A DNA stretch of 64,000 nt from Laguncularia racemosa (GCA_037954665.1 JBBMOL010000197.1:124001-188000); one strand, 5' to 3'. Shown: positions 46,180 through 57,790, counted from the stretch's first letter. The notes: generated by a model not told the origin, from the sequence alone. A program made the numbers and translations.

Positions 46180-48114
46180 ATGTCAAATGACAGTGTGAAT
46201 GGGGGAATGGGTGAAGAAGCCAATAGCCAGATTGGTGGAGGTCAGGGTCGTAATGTGGTAGGCAAGAGAACTTTGGAAGAACAACTTCAGGAGCTCACTA
46301 CTATAGTTGCTACACTGGCAACTAGAGTTGATAGGATGACATTGCCACAGCCACCAGTGGTAAACCAACCGGCACCACCTCGAGTAGCTCCACAAAACCC
46401 TCATCGAAACAGAGTAGTAGGAGATGGGAATTTAAATAGAAGGATGGGTGAGGAGCATCTTCCAAACAGGGATGATAATTTTGGGGTAAACCTAAATCAG
46501 AATAGGGATTTCTGGCCACCTCGGGGTTTGGAGTATGTGAAACTACAAATGCCATCCTATGATGGCAAGGGATCAGCAGATGAATAATTAGACTGGGAGG
46601 ATAAGGTCGAAGGTCTCTTCGAATGTTATGAGATCGACGACAGTACCAAGGTCTGATTGGCTGCTGTTGAATTTGTAGGGTATGCTGCACTCTGGTGGAA
46701 GAATCTGATCATCAACAGGTGTCAGGACGAAGAGGCTAAGGTTCAGACCTGGAGGGACATGAAGAGATTGTTAAGGAAAAGGTTCATTCTTGAGCACTAT
46801 AAACATGAGCTGTTTATGCGACTACAAACCTTGAGGCAGGGGGGCAAAACAGTGAATGATTATGTGCAGGAATTTGAGACCCTTATGATTAGGTGTGGGT
46901 CTGTTGAGCCTCCAGAACAAACTATAGCACGATTTGTCTCAGGTCTAAAATATGAAATAGCATGTATTGTTGAACTGCAGCGCTATACTACACTTGATGA
47001 GGCTATTCAGTTGGCCTTAAAAGTAGAGAGACAGAGGAGGTCTAACTTCTTTAGGGCTCCAGGCAGTAGGCCCAGTACTGTTAATAGACCTATATCAGCC
47101 AACAGTCGATCAGGGGGAACAAAGGCGGTAGGTGAGGGAGTCAAGGCAGTGGACACTACTACCCCAACCATTATAAGAAAAAATTTACCCATTGGGAAGG
47201 GTAAAGAGCTCATGGCCCCAGAAACGAGGCAGACTGTTCCCGGATCTACTAGTGGGAAAGTGCGCTAAACAAAACGCTTTAAATGCATGGGATTTGGGCA
47301 TATGGCTGCACAGTGTCCAAATAAGAGGGTGATGACTGTTATGGAAGACACTGGAGAGGATACTGAGGATGATCATGATCAGATTGAACCTACAGATCTA
47401 CCAACAGCATTGCAGGAATATTATGATGATCAGAATGCAAACGCGCCTGAGGAGCATACAGGAGGGAAATATCTACCCCTTAATGTGTTACGCAGGGTTT
47501 TATCTATATCTCTTGATACCAGTGATATTCAGAGGGAGAACATATTTCATACCTCTTGCAGAATCAGAGGTAACCTTTATGTACTCATCATCGATAGTGG
47601 TAGTTGCACGAATATTATATCTGCTGCACTGGTAGACAAATTACAACTGTCTACTATACCACATCCTAGTCCTTATCACTTGCATTGGCTGGATAATAGA
47701 GGTAGTATGCATGTTACCCTTAAGGCAAAGGTTCCTGTGAGTGTCGAGCAGAACTATCATGATGAGATCCTTTGTGATATAGTTCCTATGCATGCATTCC
47801 ATTTGCTGTTGGGTCATCCTTGGTTGTATGATCAACGGGTGATACATGATGGGTTTGAAAATACCTATATGTTCAGCATGGGCGAGTCACGCATAGTTCT
47901 ATTACCGATGACTCCATCTGAGGTCCAGGGTTTTCAGAATCAGATCAGGAATCCATCCACTACCATGGTTAGCCGGAAGAGCAAGACAATAGGGATATTA
48001 GGGTTTAGTTCCACAACTGATCCTCTAGATTTGAGGGCAAATCTTTCAGAAGCCCGAGGAGATGATGGGAAAATTTCTAACACTGTCAACCTTTTCAGAA
48101 CCCAATTTGGATGA
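46180..48114 (+). pseudogene. gag: Element H Gag-protease with polyprotein tail, three in-frame stops
   Basis: A single frame from the ATG at 46180 (MSNDSVNGGMGEEANSQIGG) runs to 48114, inside the 3' LTR. Gag: RTLEEQLQELTTIVATLATR (short coiled coil), LEYVKLQMPSYDGKG, AALWWKNL, RQGGKTVNDYVQEFETLM and LDEAIQLALKVERQRR. Nucleocapsid CFKCMGFGHMAAQCP-like knuckle reads FKCMGFGHMAAQCPNKR, with the first Cys of the usual pair replaced by Arg (47275-47330). Protease active site LIIDSGSCTN (about 47585) and HLLLGHPWLYDQRV (about 47795) look intact. The end, DPLDLRANLSEARGDD (48014-48062), is the integrase tail. Stops: TAA 46585, TGA 46654, TAA 47266. RT to integrase is cleanly absent. Confidence 0.9.
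48051..48062 (+). other. Polypurine tract of element H
   Basis: AGCCCGAGGAGA precedes the LTR start and is also part of the coding frame (EARGD). Confidence 0.85.
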
Positions 48115-49057
48115 TGATCCAAATTGCTCATATTTTACCATATGTCTTTATTTCTAATAAAATTTGAGAATAATCTTACAGGTACAATTATAATTCTCCA
48201 TGGGATGCCAAAATGTCCTACAACTTCAGTTGGACATAGAACATTTTTCAAGATAACAATCAAAGACCCGCTGCGATTGTTCTCTATTCCGAGGCATTGG
48301 ATCATGAAGACTTATGTTATTTTGTATCTTGTAATTGTTTATTGAACTATTTTGGTTGTATTTTGGGTTTGGGACACTTTTATTTCTTTGTAATTTTCAT
48401 TTAGGGTTAGCCACCTTAAAAGTGGCAAACTTGTAATTTTGAGCACTTTTTAACCCTAGGAGTAGCAAGTATAAATACTTGCTTAAGAGAGGGTTTGAGG
48501 AGGCTTATTTTTTCAAAAAAAACACTTCTTTTCACGTGAGAATGAGGGTTCCTAATTGTCATCTAAACTCTTATCAATTTCAATCCCAAGAGTTGAAATT
48601 ATGGCGAATGCAACATCTTGAAATTGTGAGTTGTATCAATTTCATTTTGTTGTGATTTCTTTTCTTCTCTAGTGTGTCATATCTAGGGTTGAATTGAGAT
48701 AGTTCTTGGTCAGAAATACATCTTATTGTTCACGAATTATTGTGTTTATTTGAAGTACTTTGCAATTGAATTTTAATCTTCATTGAAGAATTCCCTTGAA
48801 AACATGTACTTCACTATTGGAAAGGAGTTCTTGGAATTGAGGTTTTCTTTATCATTTGTGGATTATATGAGATTAGAGTGTTGTTAGAAGATATTATCAT
48901 TATGGTATTACAATTATATCTTTGAACTTTTGGATTTCCTTATATCTTCATTAGGGTTCACGTGAAATTGCCCTTTGTGGATCTGGTTTTGCATGAGACT
49001 TGAGATTGTTTTTCTTAAGTCTTTTGATTGTGCTTCTAAGTGGTTTTAGGCACATCA
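48063..49057 (+). mobile_element. Element H 3' LTR
   Basis: Near-identical to the 5' LTR. Differences include an insertion near 48355 and one near 49020. TATAAATA at 48470-48477. Confidence 0.94.
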
Positions 49058-49062
49058 TCTTG

Positions 49063-49950
49063 TTAAGCTCCTTTTGATTGATAATTTTTTTGAAAAAGAA
49101 GAGGAGTAGTAGCATATTTTTGAATTCAAAATTCAAAACTTGAAGTTGCCTCATTTGTGAAGAAGTGGAGGTGTATTTTTGCTTGTGTTGTTTTCGAACA
49201 TAAAGGAGTTTAGTGTGTATTTTTGAGAATTTAGTGTGTGGATTTAAGGAAGCTATTTGATTTTTAAAACATACATTAAGTGATAGAAGTAATTGTGTGT
49301 TCATTTGAATTTGAAAGTGGCTCCTTGCCAATTGTGGAAAGGGTGCAATTATTGAACTCGTTTGAATTTTGAAATTAAGTTGCCTTATTGTAAGTTGTGG
49401 TGGAAGTGGAGAAGTGCACCATGAGTAGAAGATGTGTATGTGTGGTGTTATGTTATGTATTTAGTGAAGGGTGTGTGTGTGTGGTGTTATGTTGTGTGTG
49501 TTGAATTAAAGGGGAATTGCAAGTGGTGCATGTGGTGGCGGAGAGTGTTTGCACCGTGAGCAAGGGAAGTGTGTAGCGGTATGAAATTGTATATTTGTGT
49601 GTGTTGAGTTGCTGCACATTGTGATTTATTATAGTGTAAAACCGTGGCAAGAAAGGAAGGTTTGAGTAGTAAATTTTGAATTAAAAAACAAACAATAAAG
49701 TATGAAAGTAATTGAACTCATTACTTAACACTTGTGGTTGAATTTAATTTCTTAACTACTTGGAAGTGATTGTATGTACTTCATTTATTTAACTTTACTT
49801 AAAGTACCAAGAATTATTTCATTATGTTGTTAAGTTCTTGCAACGTAGATTTCATTGTGTTAGTGTGGTTGTTAAACGTGTTTTTGTGAATTAGTGTTGT
49901 TAAAAGAGTATGGTGTAAATTGTCGAAGTGTAATTCATTAAATCACAATC
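49063..49950 (+). other. Element G leader, continued, TG-rich
   Basis: Leader of G resumes after H. Repeated TGTGTGTGGTGTTATG runs at 49430-49510. No ORF on the + strand. Confidence 0.8.
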
Positions 49951-51841
49951 ATGTTGAACGATAGTGTAAATGGGGGAATTGGCAATGAGGCCAATAGCCA
50001 GGTTGGTGGAGGTTAAGGTCATCAAACTGCAGGTAAAAGGACTTTGGAAGATCAACTTCAAGAACTTACTACTATTATTACTACATTAGCAACAAGAATT
50101 GATAGGATGATATTGCCACAACTACCAATGGTAAATCCTCAGGCACCACCTTGAGTAGCTCCACAGAATATCTAGAGGGAAGGAGCAGTGGGAGGAGGTA
50201 ACTTAGGCAGAAGAATGGAGGGAGATCATCACCCCTATAGGGAGGAGAGGGATAATAATTTTGGGGTTAATCCTTACCTAAATAGGGATTTCAGACCACC
50301 TAGGGAATTAAAGTATGTGAAGCTACAAATGCCTTCCTTTGATGGTAAAGGTTCAACATAGGATTATCTAGACTAGGAGGATAAGGTTGAGGGCCTTTTT
50401 GAGTGCTATGAAATTGATGACAATACTCGAGTTCGACTTGCTGTTGTTGAGTTCATAAGGTATGCCGCCTTGTGGTGGAAAAATTTAGTGATCAGTGGGC
50501 ATTGAGATGGTGAGGCTGACATTCAGACATGGAGGGATATGAAGAGGGTTTTGAGGAAGAGGTTCATTCCTGAACACTACAAGCAGAAACTGCTTATGCG
50601 TCTTCAAACTTTGAGGCAGGGAGGCAGAACAGTCGATGATTATGTGCAGGAATTTGAAACCCTGATGATTAGATGTGGGTCAGTTAAGCCTCCAGAGCAA
50701 ACCTTAGCACACTTTGTATCAGGGCTAAAATATGAGATCAAATGTGTAGTTAAGCTACAGAGATACAGTACACTTGACGAGGCTATACAGCTAGCCTTGA
50801 AAGTAGAGAGGCAAAGGCGATCCAACCTATTTAGGACTACTAATAGCAAGTCCAATGCTACTACCAAGCCCATAGGAGCTGATGGTCAATCGGGAGGACC
50901 AAAGGTAATAAGTAAGTCAGTTAGGGCAATAGATAAAGCTACCCCTAGCACAGATAAGGAGAACATGACCTCTAGAAAGGGTAAAGAGGTAATAGTACCT
51001 AATGTTAGGCAGACTGTACCAGGAACCACTAGTCGAAAATTGCGCTAAATTAAATGTTTCAAATGCATGGGATTTAGGCATATGGTGGCACAATGTCCTA
51101 ATAAGAGAGTCATGACAGTTATGGAGGGTGTTGGAGAAGAGGATGAGGATGAGAAGGAACCAGTCAAGCCTATAGACCTGTCTATAGCATTGCAGGAATA
51201 TTATGATGATCAGACTGCTGAAACACAAGAGGAGGGAATAGGTAAACAATATTTACCAATTAATGTGTTGCGCAGGGTTTTGACTTTATCTCCTGATGCT
51301 AAGGACAAACAAAGGGAGAACATATTCCACACTTCTTACAAGATCAGAGGTAACCTTTATGTACTGATCATAGATAGTGGAAGTTGCACAATGTCATATC
51401 TGTTGCATTGGTAGACAAATTACAACTATCTACTAGTCCACATCCTAACCCTTATAACTTGCATTGGTTAGACAATCAGGGTAGTATGTATGTTATACAA
51501 AGGGCAAAAGTGCCAGTAAGTGTTAGAAAGAAATATCATGATGAGATCCTGTGTGATGCGATTCCTATGTATGCCTTTCATTTACTATTAGGTAATCCCT
51601 AGATGTTTGATAGAAAGGTGATGCATAATGGTTTCAGAAACACCTACATGTTTCGAAAGGGAAGGTCTCAAATAGTATTGATACCTATGTCTCCATTTGA
51701 GGTACACAATTTCCAAGAGCAAGTCAGGACTACTCTGTTTCATCTAATAATCAGAAAAAACAGGGCAACAAAGGCATCTGAGTTCAGTCCAAGAAGTGAC
51801 CCTCTAGATTTGAGGGCAAATCTTTCAGAGGCTCGAAGAGA
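49951..51841 (+). pseudogene. gag: Element G Gag-protease with polyprotein tail, degraded
   Basis: Begins MLNDSVNGGIGNEANSQVGG at 49951 and parallels H throughout: RTLEDQLQELTTIITTLATR, RDFRPPRELKYVKLQMPS, RQGGRTVDDYVQEFETLM. The nucleocapsid knuckle CFKCMGFRHMVAQCP (about 51058-51100) has the Gly-His changed to Arg-His. Protease LIIDSGSCT (about 51365) is followed by a one-base deletion near 51388. PMYAFHLLLGNP and then TAG instead of Trp at 51600. The tail DPLDLRANLSEAR (about 51800) matches H. Stops near 50020, 50153, 50174, 50359, 50374, 50505 and at 51046. The stop at 51046 is at the same codon as in H and I. Confidence 0.88.
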
Positions 51842-52844
51842 TGATGGGAATCTACCCAGCGATCTTGATGGACTGGGAACTTGATTTGGATGATGATCCA
51901 AATCACTTGCTTGCATACATATTTTTTTTTATCTAATAAAAGTTTGAATAATAATCTAGCAGGTACAACGATCATTCTTCACGGGATGCCAAATGAACTT
52001 CAATGTTAGTCAAATTAGGGACATCACCAGATTCACATCCAATGGCCTGCCGTGATCAACATTGACTCGACGAACCGACTCTTTGAAGATTATTATCTTT
52101 TGTACTTGTAATTTATTTCTTTGAACCATTTATTTTTTAAGCTTTTGAGACATTTTATTTAGTTGTATTTTGTGTTTTAAGACCGGCCACCCTTTAGTGG
52201 CATAGTTGTAATTTTTTGTAATCTTAACCCTAAAGGGAGCAAGTCTTAAGTAGGGTTTAGAGGGGCGGGGGTGGGGGGAGAATACACTTGTTTTGCTGCA
52301 AATTTCGTGAGAATTAAGGTTCATCCTAAATTTTCATAAGGACTCTTATCAATTTCTTCTATGAATTGTGGCGAGTTGCAACCTAAGAAATTATGAGTAA
52401 TATCAATTCCTAAGTTGATTTTTCCTTTTCATAACTAGTGTGTAATATCTAGTGTTGATTAGGATTGGTTTGTTTAGTTCTTAGTTCTTATTTTCACATC
52501 AAATGTAGGTTCAATTTCCATCATTATATTGTTGTCAATTTAGTGGAATTGTATCTTACATATTGTCTTGTAATTGCCGTTCTTCATTTGCGTAGAAGTT
52601 CTTTGTTGTAAGAAGTCCACGCTAATCTTAGTGTTGTTGGTGATTGGATTTGCATTTGATATTGTGTTAGGTGCTTAATTCAATTGAGCACATCATCATT
52701 TTGGTGTTAAGATTAATTGATCAACAAATTTGATTATTAAAGGGATTAGGGTTCATGCCATAAGCTAGATTGTTGATCCAGATTTTCCTTGAAGTTATTT
52801 CAATTGTTTGATTGCATATGCTTTAATCAATTTAAGGCACATTA
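51842..52844 (+). mobile_element. Element G 3' LTR, lacking its TATA box
   Basis: TGATGGGAATCTACCCAGCG ... GGCACATTA (terminal CA changed to TA). At about 52240 the 5' LTR's AAGTATAAATACGTGCTTAAG is reduced to AAGTCTTAAG, removing the TATA box. Confidence 0.92.
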
Positions 52845-52849
52845 TAAAA

Positions 52850-52964
52850 GGTTATGACATTGAAATTCATTATCATCTTGGAAAAGCGAATGTAGTTACC
52901 GATGCACTCAACAAAAAGAGACATGATAATTTGGAAACTTTAATCACGACTTAACAAAACATAT
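52850..52964 (+). pseudogene. Element A RNase H end, third part
   Basis: Reading resumes with GYDIEIHYHLGKANVVTDAL and NKKRHDN, the usual end of a Tekay-type RNase H domain, then a TAA at about 52953. Element I starts at 52965. Integrase and the 3' LTR of A must lie beyond the window, to the right of I. Confidence 0.9.
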
Positions 52965-54718
52965 TGATGGGAATCATACATCTACAAGACCCATAACAAG
53001 AGCAAGAGCTAAACGACTATAGAACTTAGTGTTGAGGATACGTTTTAAATAATTGGAACCCGAAGACATTCACATAGTGTCTTCGTTTGCTTTATATAAT
53101 TGTTTTATATTTAATCGGGTACATTTGTCTATATTACAGGACGGCGAGCAAACACACTAGTGCTTGGTTTGTGGGTGATTCATGGACCTAAATAAATCAA
53201 CAAGAAACCATCCATACATTGTGTTCCATTGACTGTGGGAGAGCTTCAAGAACCGGCTTATGTAACTATTTTCTTTTGTTAATTTTTCCATGTTTAGAAC
53301 AAGTATAAATACTTGTAAAAAAAGAACATAAAAAGACTTTTGAATATCATCTGCAGCTACTGACTTCTCACGTGTAAAGGGTTTTCTCTCTTTCACAAAA
53401 AAACTCTTATCAATTCTAATTTAGGGTTGTGGCGAATGGGCTTGAATTGTTGTGAGTTACATCATCAATTACACGTCATTCCTAATTTCAACTAGTATAT
53501 TATATCTGGTAAGGAATTAGGATCTTCTTTCATTCTTGATTCACGTCAAATTAGGGTTCATATGCCAATTTGGGATCACACCATTTTAATGGACAATTTG
53601 ATGAGCCTAAAAGGGAGTTTAAGCACATACAAATGAACCAATTAACAATCCCTAAAGGACAAGATCAAATCGATTCAATTTAAAGCAAAATGTTGCGTGA
53701 ACCCTAATTGCAATAGATGATCCAAATGCTATATTTCATGAAATGAATTACACAATGTTGTATTCCTCAATGAAGATCACTAATATTCTTGAAAACCACG
53801 TGAAATAACACACCAAATCAATAAGAACAATGACCATGATCCACCTTCCACAATACTTGATTTCACAGTTCAAAAATGTTCAAAATGGAAGAATAGAAAT
53901 CAAGTCTAAGGGCTACTCAATTAAGCACTAATAATTCGAATATAAAGGAATCAAATCTGACCAAGAAACATCTAATCCAACCTTAGATACAACTCACTAG
54001 TGATGAAATCGAAACATAACAAAAAGGAATTGATATTACTTACAATTTCTCCTTATTGCACTCACCATAATTCTAATTCTTGGGATTGAAATTGATAAGA
54101 GCAATTGAACTAAGGAATAACCTTAATTCTCTCATGTAAAAAAGTTAAGTGTATTCTAAAAAATTCTCCCCCAACTAAAAAATTCTCCCCCAAAAACCCT
54201 ACTTAAGAAAATATTTATACTTGCTCCTTTTAGGGTTAAAAAGTTCACAAAATTACAACTATGCCACTTTTAAGGTGGCCGGTCTTAAAAACATAATTAC
54301 AAGCAAATGAAAAGTGTCCTAAAAACTTACAACATAAATAGTCTAAAGAAAATAAATTACGAGTAAAAATAGTCTTCAACATGCTAATTCTTCAATAGTA
54401 TTCGTCGGCCCAACTTATCACCAGTTTAAGTCGATCCATGGATAACCCATAAGCTGAGTTTGAGTGAGTTTGTCCATTGCCCTATAAAGCATGATAAGTG
54501 TTCCTGTTGGAATATACAATACATAAATAAGAGAAAAGAGGTTAGTAGACAAATAATTCCTGCATCGATTTACTCAAAATGGGCCCTCACTACCAAGATT
54601 TGAAATCCTTTAGTTCTTACCCTAATGATAGGTTTTGTCAGATTTTGATTCTTATCACAATTGTTCAATTGTTTCCTCAATTAGCATTGTGTAATTGAAA
54701 TTAGATCATGGCACATCA
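52965..54718 (+). mobile_element. Element I 5' LTR, split by solo LTR J
   Basis: TGATGGGAATCATACATC ... GGCACATCA; 690 bp without J and its TSD. Its first codons read GNHTSTRPITRARAKRL then TAG, the tail of the polyprotein. TATAAATA at 53304-53311. Confidence 0.9.
53599..54657 (-). mobile_element. Solo LTR J inside the LTR of I
   Basis: 1059 bp, + strand TGATGAGCC ... GATTCTTATCA, with the perfect TSD caatt (53594-53598; 54658-54662). No internal sequence remains, as expected after LTR-LTR recombination. In element orientation it starts TGATAAGAATCAAAATC like the LTR of B. TATA complement tatttata at 54212-54219. Confidence 0.93.
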
Positions 54719-54723
54719 TAATT

Positions 54724-54738
54724 TGGTATCAGAGCCAC
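54724..54738 (+). other. Primer binding site of element I
   Basis: TGGTATCAGAGCCAC matches the initiator tRNA-Met complement over its first 14 bases, the best PBS in the window. Confidence 0.93.
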
Positions 54739-55424
54739 AGTTTAAGGGAATTAACGTGGAGTTTTGATTTTTGAATTGGGAATTTAGGGTTCTTGTCGTG
54801 CCATTTAGATATTGTTGTTGTATGAAGTGAAATTGAAGAAATCGTGTTGAATTATGTCGTGATTACATTGCATATTACGGATTGAAAATGTGGAAATCAG
54901 ATTTACATTTCTTGCCGTGAGTTACTTGCATAGAAGGTTAGGGTTTTCCTTCAATTGATTCCGTAATTATTAACTTGTGTAGTAATTATTCATTAGTTAA
55001 CAATTATTCATTAATTTGCTTTGATTGCAATATTGACTTGAGTAATGGAGGCAATTGTGTAGTGAGAGGAGTTTAGTGCCGTGAGGTGTGTGGAGCCATG
55101 GTTGAGTGTGTATTATATCTTGAAGTGTGTTGAGACATGATTAAGTATGTGTTGAGCCTTGAGGTTGTGTGTGTGTCGTGGGTATATGTGTGTGGTGTGA
55201 AGGTGTGTTATGTTGTGAGAGTGTGTAAGTAGTACCGTGGAGTTGAGTGTGTGAAGTGACAAGTGTATTTTTTTCTTGGAATTGGAAGAAATTAGAGTTA
55301 TAGAGGTGTTATTTTATATATAAAAAAAAAATTGTGCCATGGAGTGTGTTGTGTTGTGAAGGCATGACTATGAGTATAAAATATATATATATATATATAT
55401 TTGTCAGGGTTTAATTCAGTAACT
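54739..55424 (+). other. Element I leader
   Basis: TG-rich leader (TGTGTGTCG-type runs 55080-55250) ending in an (AT)n microsatellite at about 55380-55400, 25 bases before the gag ATG. No ORF. Confidence 0.8.
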
Positions 55425-55527
55425 ATGGCAAATGATAATGTTAATGGTAGAATTGGGAATGAGGCCAACAGTTAGGTTGGAGGAGATCAAGGACATCGTG
55501 TTACAGGTGGAAGAACTTTAGAAGAAC
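55425..55527 (+). pseudogene. gag: Element I Gag, N-terminus, cut by D
   Basis: MANDNVNGRIGNEANS, TAG, VGGDQGHRVTGGRTLEE. The frame continues without loss at 59985 (QSQDLTTIVATLATR) once D and one TSD copy are removed. Confidence 0.88.
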
Positions 55528-56399
55528 TGATGTGCCTAGTATCCAATTACAATCATACAAAAGTTAATTGGATAATCAACTAAACACAAGTCATAAAATG
55601 GCGTGATTCTACTTCCACGTGAACCCTAATTACAAGAACCACTTTGATTGAATATTTAATTACAATGAACTCAATTGGAATTCCAAAACCAATCAAATAA
55701 ACAACACAATTGATTCCAATTTCCAAAACAAATGGCTTGAATCCAAGCTTGAAAATTGAACCCTAATTGGCATAAATCAAGAACAACATAAAGTAACTAA
55801 TTCCTTACCAGATATTACGCACTAGTTGGAATTAGGATCAACTTGTAATTTGTTGATATCACTCACAGCAAATCCAAGTCCACTCGCTACAATCCTATAG
55901 TAGAATTGATAATAGTATTTTTGTGAAAGAGTCACACCCTTCACGTAAAAAAGAGGTAGCCAAAATGTGTTTATCAAAAGTCCCCCTCTAACCCTACTTT
56001 GGAAGTATTTATACTTGCTCTAAATAAGGCAAATTTAACAAAACAAATTACAAGTAAAAAGCAACAAGTGACCGATTTTAGCAACAAAGGAAAATTACAA
56101 GAAACCCATCCTATGCGGTTGGCTTCTTCACTTCCATGGAACAATTGTTAGATCGGTTCTTTTAATTTATGTAGGTCCATGAATAACCCACAAACTGAGC
56201 ATTAATGAATTTACCCACCGTCTTGTAAAAACCAATAAATATACCTGATGAAATGCACAACAAATACATAATAGAAAAGAAGATACTAAACAAATATTTT
56301 CGGGGTCTAATTGTTCAAAGAGGACCCTCATCGCCAAATTTTGTAACCCTTTTGGCTCTTGTCCTAGTGATGGGTCCTATAAGTATATGATGCCTATCA
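55528..56399 (-). mobile_element. Element D left (3') LTR
   Basis: + strand TGATGTGCCTAGTATCC ... GATGCCTATCA. TATA complement 56006-56013. In element orientation its first codons read DRHHILIGPITRTRAKRV. Confidence 0.93.
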
Positions 56400-56688
56400 T
56401 CTCCTCGTGCCTGTGGAAGATTTGCCCTCAAATCTGATAGGTTTTCAAGAACATCATTAGGTAAATAGGGTAACAGACCTGCAACATTAAATATAGCAAA
56501 GACGTCGTATCCTCCTAGCATTTTATCTATAAAAAGATCACCGTAATCATCCAGTACCTAAGATACCATAGGGGGTATATGCTTACGCCCCTCCATCTCT
56601 AGAGTATACCTCATCTACAATAAATATATTGGTCTCTCATCTACTATAGCCTTCTTTAACTCATATTGTCCCAATAATAAGGTCTTCT

Positions 56689-57533
56689 TGATGTGCTTTG
56701 ATACCAAAAATTATTATGTGCCTTAAATCTAATTGCAAGAACACAAAGCCAATTGAAGAATTAACCAAACCAAGCTCACAAAATGGTGTGATGCCAATTA
56801 CCACGTAAACCCTAATTGCGTTAATCAAGTTGCTCTAATACCAAATTATGATAAGGATCACTTGCAATTGTAAGATATATAAAGGATAACACAAAGATGA
56901 ACCAAATTCCAATCAAATTGGGCGTAAACCAAATCTAAAAATTGGAACCCTAATTGCATGAACAAGAACAAATAAATCAACCAATTACAACTAGATAGGA
57001 CACACTAGAAATAATGAGAAGCAACTTAAGAAATATTGATATAACTCACAATAATTCTTAAGCCCACTCGCCACAATTTCAACAAGGAAATTGATAAGAG
57101 TAAAAGTTTGTGTGAGGAAGTGCACTCTACAGCAAAGAAATGGCAGATTTCTAATTTCAACAAAAGTCCCCTCTAAAACCTACTTAGCAAGTATTTATAC
57201 TTGCTTTAATTAGGGTAAAAAAAAACAAAACCAAATTACAAATAAAACCAACAAGTGACTGGTTCTTAAGCAACAAAAGACAATTACAAATAAACCCTTA
57301 AAATGGCCAGTTCTTCACTTCCATGGAACACTTGTGGACCGATTGATGTAAGTCCATGAATGACCCACAATTGATCCTTAGTGAATTTTATTTGCCATCC
57401 TGTAAAACCGATAAATTTACCTATTACAATGCAAACACGAATTATTATTAGATAAAGACAACATGTGGATATCTGGGCTCATGTATCCAATTTGGCTTCC
57501 CTACTAGTAGAACCATAGGTTTGATTCCCATCA
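56689..57533 (-). mobile_element. Insertion F: LTR plus PBS plus LTR-end stub, nested in D
   Basis: 845 bp with the perfect TSD cttct (56684-56688; 57534-57538). + strand order: TGATGTGC stub (56689-56696), PBS complement tttgatacca (56697-56706), then an LTR from 56714 to 57533. In element orientation that is LTR, PBS, GCACATCA, with nothing else. It is not a plain solo LTR. A second PBS-like tgctctaatacca sits inside the LTR at 56831-56843, followed by tgataagg. TATA complement 57192-57199. Confidence 0.85.
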
Positions 57534-57544
57534 CTTCTTCTTCT

Positions 57545-57790
57545 CGATTTTTCTTATCTACTTCTAAACCTCTTGCACCTCTGAAGGTTTACTTATCTGA
57601 CTTTGAACCTCTTGGACCTCTGAAGGTTTACTTATCTGCTCCTGAACCTCTTAGTCCTCTAAAGGTTTACTCATCTGCCTCTAAACCCCTTGGACCTCTG
57701 CAAGTTTACTTATCTACCTCTGAACGTCTTGATCCTCTAAAGGTTTACTCATCTGCCTCTAAACTTCTTGGACCTCTGAATGTGACATTG
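57545..57790 (-). repeat. 39-bp in-frame tandem repeat in element D
   Basis: About six units; + strand phrase CTCTGAAGGTTTACTTATCT. The minus-strand translation is variants of SKPSEVQEVQSQI. Units alternate between two variants (SEVQ and LEDQ types), suggesting expansion by doubling. Confidence 0.9.

Larger units (their letters stand above)
44310..49057 (+). mobile_element. Element H: gag-protease CRM-like LTR element nested in the leader of G
   Basis: 4748 bp with the perfect TSD tcttg (44305-44309; 49058-49062). LTRs 977 bp (44310-45286) and 995 bp (48063-49057). Internal region 2776 bp with PBS, leader, one gag-protease frame and polypurine tract. RT, RNase H and integrase core are missing. 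It has the fewest stops of all elements here (three), so it is probably among the youngest. Confidence 0.94.
43107..52844 (+). mobile_element. Element G: gag-protease CRM-like LTR element without RT/integrase, inserted in A, split by H
   Basis: Perfect TSD taaaa (43102-43106; 52845-52849). LTRs are 1005 bp (43107-44111) and 1003 bp (51842-52844). Internal region without H is about 2.98 kb: PBS, leader, gag, protease, integrase tail, polypurine tract. No RT, RNase H or integrase core. The protease-to-tail junction is equivalent to that of H, which argues for a common deleted ancestor. Confidence 0.92.

Noticed and set aside
57545..57790. CRISPR-like array
   Set aside because: Units are contiguous 39-bp repeats without spacers, in a plant retroelement coding region.
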